Part shown: positions 60,635 to 64,000 of the stretch, piece after piece
How positions within the stretch are numbered: position 1 is the stretch's first letter
Layout: the number at the start of each line of letters is the position of its first letter
NCBI GenBank assembly: GCA_000493945.1
Contig: AWNW01000008.1
Location: 1 to 64,000, forward strand
Direction: 5' to 3'
Source of the DNA: Candidatus Hydrogenedens terephthalaticus JGI OTU-1
GTDB taxonomy: Bacteria; Hydrogenedentota; Hydrogenedentia; Hydrogenedentales; Hydrogenedentaceae
DNA length: 64,000 bases
The notes under the pieces: generated by a model
Seen by the model: only the letters and a program-made list of their open reading frames with translations
What the model was told of the DNA's origin: nothing
Databases searched by the model: none
Program-made: the position numbers and the translations under genes

Positions 60635-62335
60635 TTATTCAAAAGTGCTATTTTCAGTATTTTGAAGATAATCACAACATCTTTTGACTTTTTTTGCCAT
60701 CAATGTTGAACGCTCATATCCACCTCGATAAATGTTTAATGTCTGTTTTGCCAATTCCAGAGGGTTGCTTCCTTCCAGATTATCCCGTTCAAATTTAGTA
60801 ACAAGGGTAATAGGTTTTAAATATGAATTCAGTTCTCCATATATTCGGATTTGTTCGTCAATTTCTGATAATAGTTTGACTTGCTCGCGTGCCCTCATTA
60901 TTTTGCCATCGGCTATAGTATTTTTCAACTGCTCTGTAATATGAATTCCCTGTTTATACTTTCCTGCCAATTCTTCAAAAGACCCCCGAAATTCTTTGTT
61001 CCAGACGGTAAGAGTTTTTGTATCCGGAGCATTATAAAACCGAAACAATTTATGGAGGTTTTCAATTTCTGTTTGTTTGTTAGGGTTTACATTAAGATGT
61101 TCCAGCCACATTAAACGATAGGCAAAACGCAGGAAATCTTTCTCATCAATTCCCCGCCGAATAACAGGATAGAATTGTAAACAACCATCAGGGGCAAATT
61201 CCGAGATATGAACATTTACATTATCCATATCTGGAGTGAGTTCATGTTGGATTAATTGTTTTTTCTCACGCATGGCAAACAACCAATCAATTGCTTTAAG
61301 GACCTGCTCGGGTTGTATCCTATCTAAAGGGTGAAGTTCTGAAGATTTTGAAGAAATGTCCATTTTAAAAGAGCGTTCCCTCAACTCTATAGCACAATTC
61401 CCTATGCCATAAGGACCCGTTTCCCGAAAGTGCACATAACCAACGGATACAAGCATTACAGGACATTTCACCGCCGATGCGAGATGCATTGTCCCTGTAT
61501 CATTGGTTACTAACAAATGAGAGCGTTTTAATAACGCTGCCAACTGAGGAATAGTTGTTTTCCCGAAAAGCGGAATTGCCAGCCCTGGAACTTCCCTTTG
61601 AAATTTTTGACCCAATTCTGCCTCTGATGGCACCCCTACGAGGAATATCCGTGCCTTGTATTTTTCATGCAGTTTTTTTCCTAATTGTGCAAAATATTCT
61701 GCAGGCCAGCGTTTGTTGGCTTCACTGGCACCCAATTGCATACATACAACAAAATCTTCTGGTGCGATATGATATTCTGCAAAGAGATTGTCTGTAAATT
61801 CCATAGCATTGGAATTTACATCAAATACAAGTTCTTTTACGGGTTCTGGTATCGGTTCATAAAGTTTAAATATGTCGCACAGGTTTAAATCATTATAGTC
61901 CCGTGAAAGAACACTCGTAAAGAAATAAACAGTCCAGGGTCCCCTTAATGTAAATTGCCAATCTTCGGATAGATGAGCCCCGATAACTTTTGGAATTTGA
62001 GCCAATTTTAACAATAAAGCAGATGATGTGCTATGTGTTATATTGTAAGCAATGTCAAAGTTCCGTTGCCGCAAATCAAGGATTAATTTTTCCACCTCTT
62101 TATAGGCATTCATGTATCGGTCAGAATCTCGTGAAATCATATCAGAAAAAATAGGGTCTTCATGGTAAATAATATAATCGTTTACATCTGGATTGGCTTT
62201 AATAACCTCTTCACTCATTGCTCGTATCATAACAGTAATATGAGCATCTGGATATTTAGTTCGAATTTGACGAAATAGGGGAGTGGTCTGGATAGTGTCT
62301 CCAATTCTTGCCGTTTGCAAAACAAGTATTTTCAC
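60635..62335 (-). CDS. GT9 (heptosyltransferase-type) enzyme with helical C-terminal extension
   Basis: 566 residues from a GTG at 62335, against about 350 for the ordinary family. KILVLQTARIGDTIQTTPLFR (2-22) is the GT9 N-terminus, CMQLGASEANKRWPAEYFAQL near 203-223 is the core ADP-heptose motif and LLVTNDTGTMHLASAVKCPVM near 277-297 is the C-domain donor site. The last 210 residues are mostly helical with no motif recognised. GT9 enzymes transfer heptose or similar sugars to lipopolysaccharide core or proteins. It starts just after the next upstream gene's stop, so the two glycosyltransferases form an operon. Confidence 0.85.
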   Translation of the reverse strand: MKILVLQTARIGDTIQTTPLFRQIRTKYPDAHITVMIRAMSEEVIKANPDVNDYIIYHEDPIFSDMISRDSDRYMNAYKEVEKLILDLRQRNFDIAYNITHSTSSALLLKLAQIPKVIGAHLSEDWQFTLRGPWTVYFFTSVLSRDYNDLNLCDIFKLYEPIPEPVKELVFDVNSNAMEFTDNLFAEYHIAPEDFVVCMQLGASEANKRWPAEYFAQLGKKLHEKYKARIFLVGVPSEAELGQKFQREVPGLAIPLFGKTTIPQLAALLKRSHLLVTNDTGTMHLASAVKCPVMLVSVGYVHFRETGPYGIGNCAIELRERSFKMDISSKSSELHPLDRIQPEQVLKAIDWLFAMREKKQLIQHELTPDMDNVNVHISEFAPDGCLQFYPVIRRGIDEKDFLRFAYRLMWLEHLNVNPNKQTEIENLHKLFRFYNAPDTKTLTVWNKEFRGSFEELAGKYKQGIHITEQLKNTIADGKIMRAREQVKLLSEIDEQIRIYGELNSYLKPITLVTKFERDNLEGSNPLELAKQTLNIYRGGYERSTLMAKKVKRCCDYLQNTENSTFE

Positions 62336-62337
62336 AG

Positions 62338-64000
62338 TTATTTCTCCCTTAACAGATTTTCACCAAAAACACGAACTTCATTCAGATACCAAAATACTTG
62401 AACAGGGAATGGAATATTATCATCTAATATGGGTAAATGTTTATTAATTTCCTCCTGCAAAAAGGGTATATCCTGAGGTAATGTTGCAAGCCATTGTCCC
62501 AGAGGGCTATCTTTCCCATATCGTTCTATAACTTCTCCTACAGTTCTCTGTATCCGCATTCCCTTTCTCATGATTTTCCCACCAAAAAATTCCTTAATAT
62601 AATCCAACATTTGATTAGCACGGTGTTCATAAGTATGTTCTTTCAAAGCCCGTTTTTGTGCATTTTGGGCGATCTGTTTTCTTTCTTCGTCATGTTTCAA
62701 AAAATAATCTATTTTATCCCGAAGTGTTTTTAGGTCTGTATAGGTAGGGATTTCATTTTGCGTGTCAAACAAATTCTCTAATCCTTTACAGGGATCACAA
62801 AGTTGAAAACCACCTGCGGAAGCAATCTCAAATACCCGAGGATTAATTGCATCAGCATCCGGGTCAACCCCTTCATGAATAACACTGGAATGAAGATTTA
62901 GGTTAATTTTTGACCCGGCTACAATTTTCATATATTCTTCTGTATCAAACCCTTTATTCCCTTCTACCACATGAGGGAGTAGTTCTAATTCATTCCAGTT
63001 TACACCCCAGATTTTTAAATTGTAATCTGTAAGTCCCTTCAACATCTTGATGCGGTTATAATATCCTGCCCCTGCAAAGGATAAATCGCACTTGTATTTC
63101 TTCTCCTCATCAGGACTTAAAGAGACAGGGGCATGGAGTTCTGGGTCACAGGCTGTAAATATGGGAAAATGACAATTACAACCGATAGCATCCAATTTGT
63201 TATCAAACTCACCGGGTTGGATATGAAAAAACAGATTATAAAAAGGTGCTATTTCCTTCCAATAACTAAGATGCCGCCAATTTTCTACAAACCAGAATGC
63301 TGTTACAATTCCTCGTTCATTTAATCTTGAAACAAATAAATTTGTAACCGGAGCCTGTGCCATCACAATACAAATCTCTGGCTGGAATTCTATTACTTGA
63401 GCCAAACACCATTCCGAAAGAAACTTGGTATAAAAATCTTCAAGTGAGTGAGCCATTTTGGGTGTTTTCAAAGTTTTACCGATAGCATTAAAAACATTCC
63501 ACGCTATTTCTGTGTCTACAAGCAGTGTTTGATGTCCTAATTTTCGAAAAGCCCGATTTAAATATCGTGTGATAGGAAGAGACCCACCATACATGGGACC
63601 TACAATCGCAATATTGAAATGCTGTCGGTCGAGGCATTCTCGAGATATTCGTTTAATTAATATCTCACAAAATTCCGGATGGATACGGCTAACAACAGGA
63701 TGAAAAAAAGGTTGGGGTATTTTATCAAGAAAATCCTTAAAAAAAGGATCATTAAAAAGAGAATCTAATGTGTCTGGAATAGCGAGTAATAAATCATCAG
63801 GTAATAGATTGTTTTGAATGGCAGTAAACGCAATATCTTTGTCAGGTTCAATAACAACAACTTTATATTCTTTTTGTATAAGTTCCTGGATATGATACCC
63901 CAATCCCAAACCGATGGCAACAACAGGTCGTTTTTTATCCAGAGAGGATGCATCTATTAATTTTTTTGCTTCTTCTGTAGGATTATATTGACTATGATAA
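62338..64000 (-). CDS. CgeB-like glycosyltransferase, N-terminus cut by the right edge
   Basis: The frame is open from base 64000, adding HSQYNPTEEAKKLI and RPVVAIGLGLGYHI before the TTG at 63909, so the gene is partial at its 5' end (about 553 residues seen). The N-terminal HS-x-Y-x-P-x-x-EA pattern and the GLGLGYH nucleotide-like loop recall the first domain of motility-associated (Maf-type) and CgeB-type glycosyltransferases. The C-domain has AGAGYYNRIKMLKGL, INLNLHSSVIHEG and INPRVFEIASAGGFQLCD, the donor-binding segment of Glyco_trans_1_2. A C-terminal helical tail of 90 residues follows. It is probably in flagellin or surface-protein glycosylation, by analogy only. Confidence 0.8.
   Translation of the reverse strand, partial: YHSQYNPTEEAKKLIDASSLDKKRPVVAIGLGLGYHIQELIQKEYKVVVIEPDKDIAFTAIQNNLLPDDLLLAIPDTLDSLFNDPFFKDFLDKIPQPFFHPVVSRIHPEFCEILIKRISRECLDRQHFNIAIVGPMYGGSLPITRYLNRAFRKLGHQTLLVDTEIAWNVFNAIGKTLKTPKMAHSLEDFYTKFLSEWCLAQVIEFQPEICIVMAQAPVTNLFVSRLNERGIVTAFWFVENWRHLSYWKEIAPFYNLFFHIQPGEFDNKLDAIGCNCHFPIFTACDPELHAPVSLSPDEEKKYKCDLSFAGAGYYNRIKMLKGLTDYNLKIWGVNWNELELLPHVVEGNKGFDTEEYMKIVAGSKINLNLHSSVIHEGVDPDADAINPRVFEIASAGGFQLCDPCKGLENLFDTQNEIPTYTDLKTLRDKIDYFLKHDEERKQIAQNAQKRALKEHTYEHRANQMLDYIKEFFGGKIMRKGMRIQRTVGEVIERYGKDSPLGQWLATLPQDIPFLQEEINKHLPILDDNIPFPVQVFWYLNEVRVFGENLLREK

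Noticed and set aside
1..64000. CRISPR arrays, tRNA or rRNA genes, prophage, integrase
   Set aside because: No regularly spaced repeats, no cloverleaf with a GTTCGA-type T loop that holds up, and no phage or recombinase protein was found while reading the window.

Overview
The window is AT-rich (clearly below 45% G+C by eye), densely coded bacterial chromosome. It holds about 65 protein genes, with no rRNA, tRNA, CRISPR array, prophage or intact transposase that I can see. The cell is a diderm: there is an outer-membrane beta-barrel ending in Phe, a GT9 heptosyltransferase-type enzyme, lipoproteins, a Tat-exported oxidoreductase and a flagellum. DUF1080 glycoside enzymes, Gfo/Idh/MocA oxidoreductases, FG-GAP and HEAT secreted proteins, Pro-rich EF-hand proteins and an H-x-DG pseudopilin remnant together resemble planctomycete-, lentisphaera- or Hydrogenedentota-like lineages. 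That placement is an inference from gene content, not a measured phylogeny.

Layout. 1-5694 (minus strand) is a run of metallophosphoesterase, hisB, hisH, a double UspA protein, an HDOD protein, a 69-aa protein and two GT4 glycosyltransferases, the last cut by the left edge. 5912-12598 holds a six-EF-hand secreted protein, a flippase-like membrane protein, a zinc-ribbon protein with coaE, an MqnA-like protein, rimI with a frame-disrupted tsaB, an HU/IHF protein and a DUF1080 protein. 12704-15500 has a pseudopilin remnant, a rhamnosidase-like GH78 protein and uppP. 15559-20634 (minus) has a long disordered/coiled-coil membrane protein behind two overlapping sigma-70 promoters, then an operon of Pro-rich lipoprotein, TMTC-type GT-C/TPR protein and a FucU/RbsD mutarotase.

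20850-38071 is the centre of the window: a REC/degenerate-GGDEF regulator and a GNAT gene, then the flagellar locus flgB-flgC-fliE, fliF-fliG-fliH-fliI-fliJ-motE-fliK-flgD-flgE, a terminator, and motA-motB-fliL-fliN-fliO-fliP plus an unknown membrane-anchored gene. A sigma-54-type promoter precedes flgB and a near-consensus sigma-70 promoter precedes fliF. fliM, fliQ, fliR, flhB and flhA are not in the window.

38104-49284 holds metabolic and housekeeping genes: a second-type EF-G, an exported Memo protein, PNP, dNTPase, a galactokinase with a eukaryote-like insertion, a Gfo/Idh protein, a GDPD-like protein, a hotdog thioesterase and a PPi-type phosphofructokinase. 49428-56907 holds a kinase-less PAS membrane sensor and a four-gene saccharide cluster (GH4, Tat-Gfo/Idh, HEAT plus beta-sandwich, FG-GAP). 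56908-57799 is a gene-free, repeat-rich gap with nested inverted repeats. 57800-64000 has a small membrane protein, an AlgE-type porin, a nitroreductase and two glycosyltransferases, the last cut by the right edge.

The points most worth checking are a perfect 15-bp inverted repeat linking the fliF promoter spacer to the fliF translation start, fliG with no conventional start codon (ACG behind a strong Shine-Dalgarno), the tsaB frame break at a seven-base homopolymer, the unknown gene ending the flagellar locus, the lipoprotein/TMTC/FucU operon, and the dispersed palindrome family.
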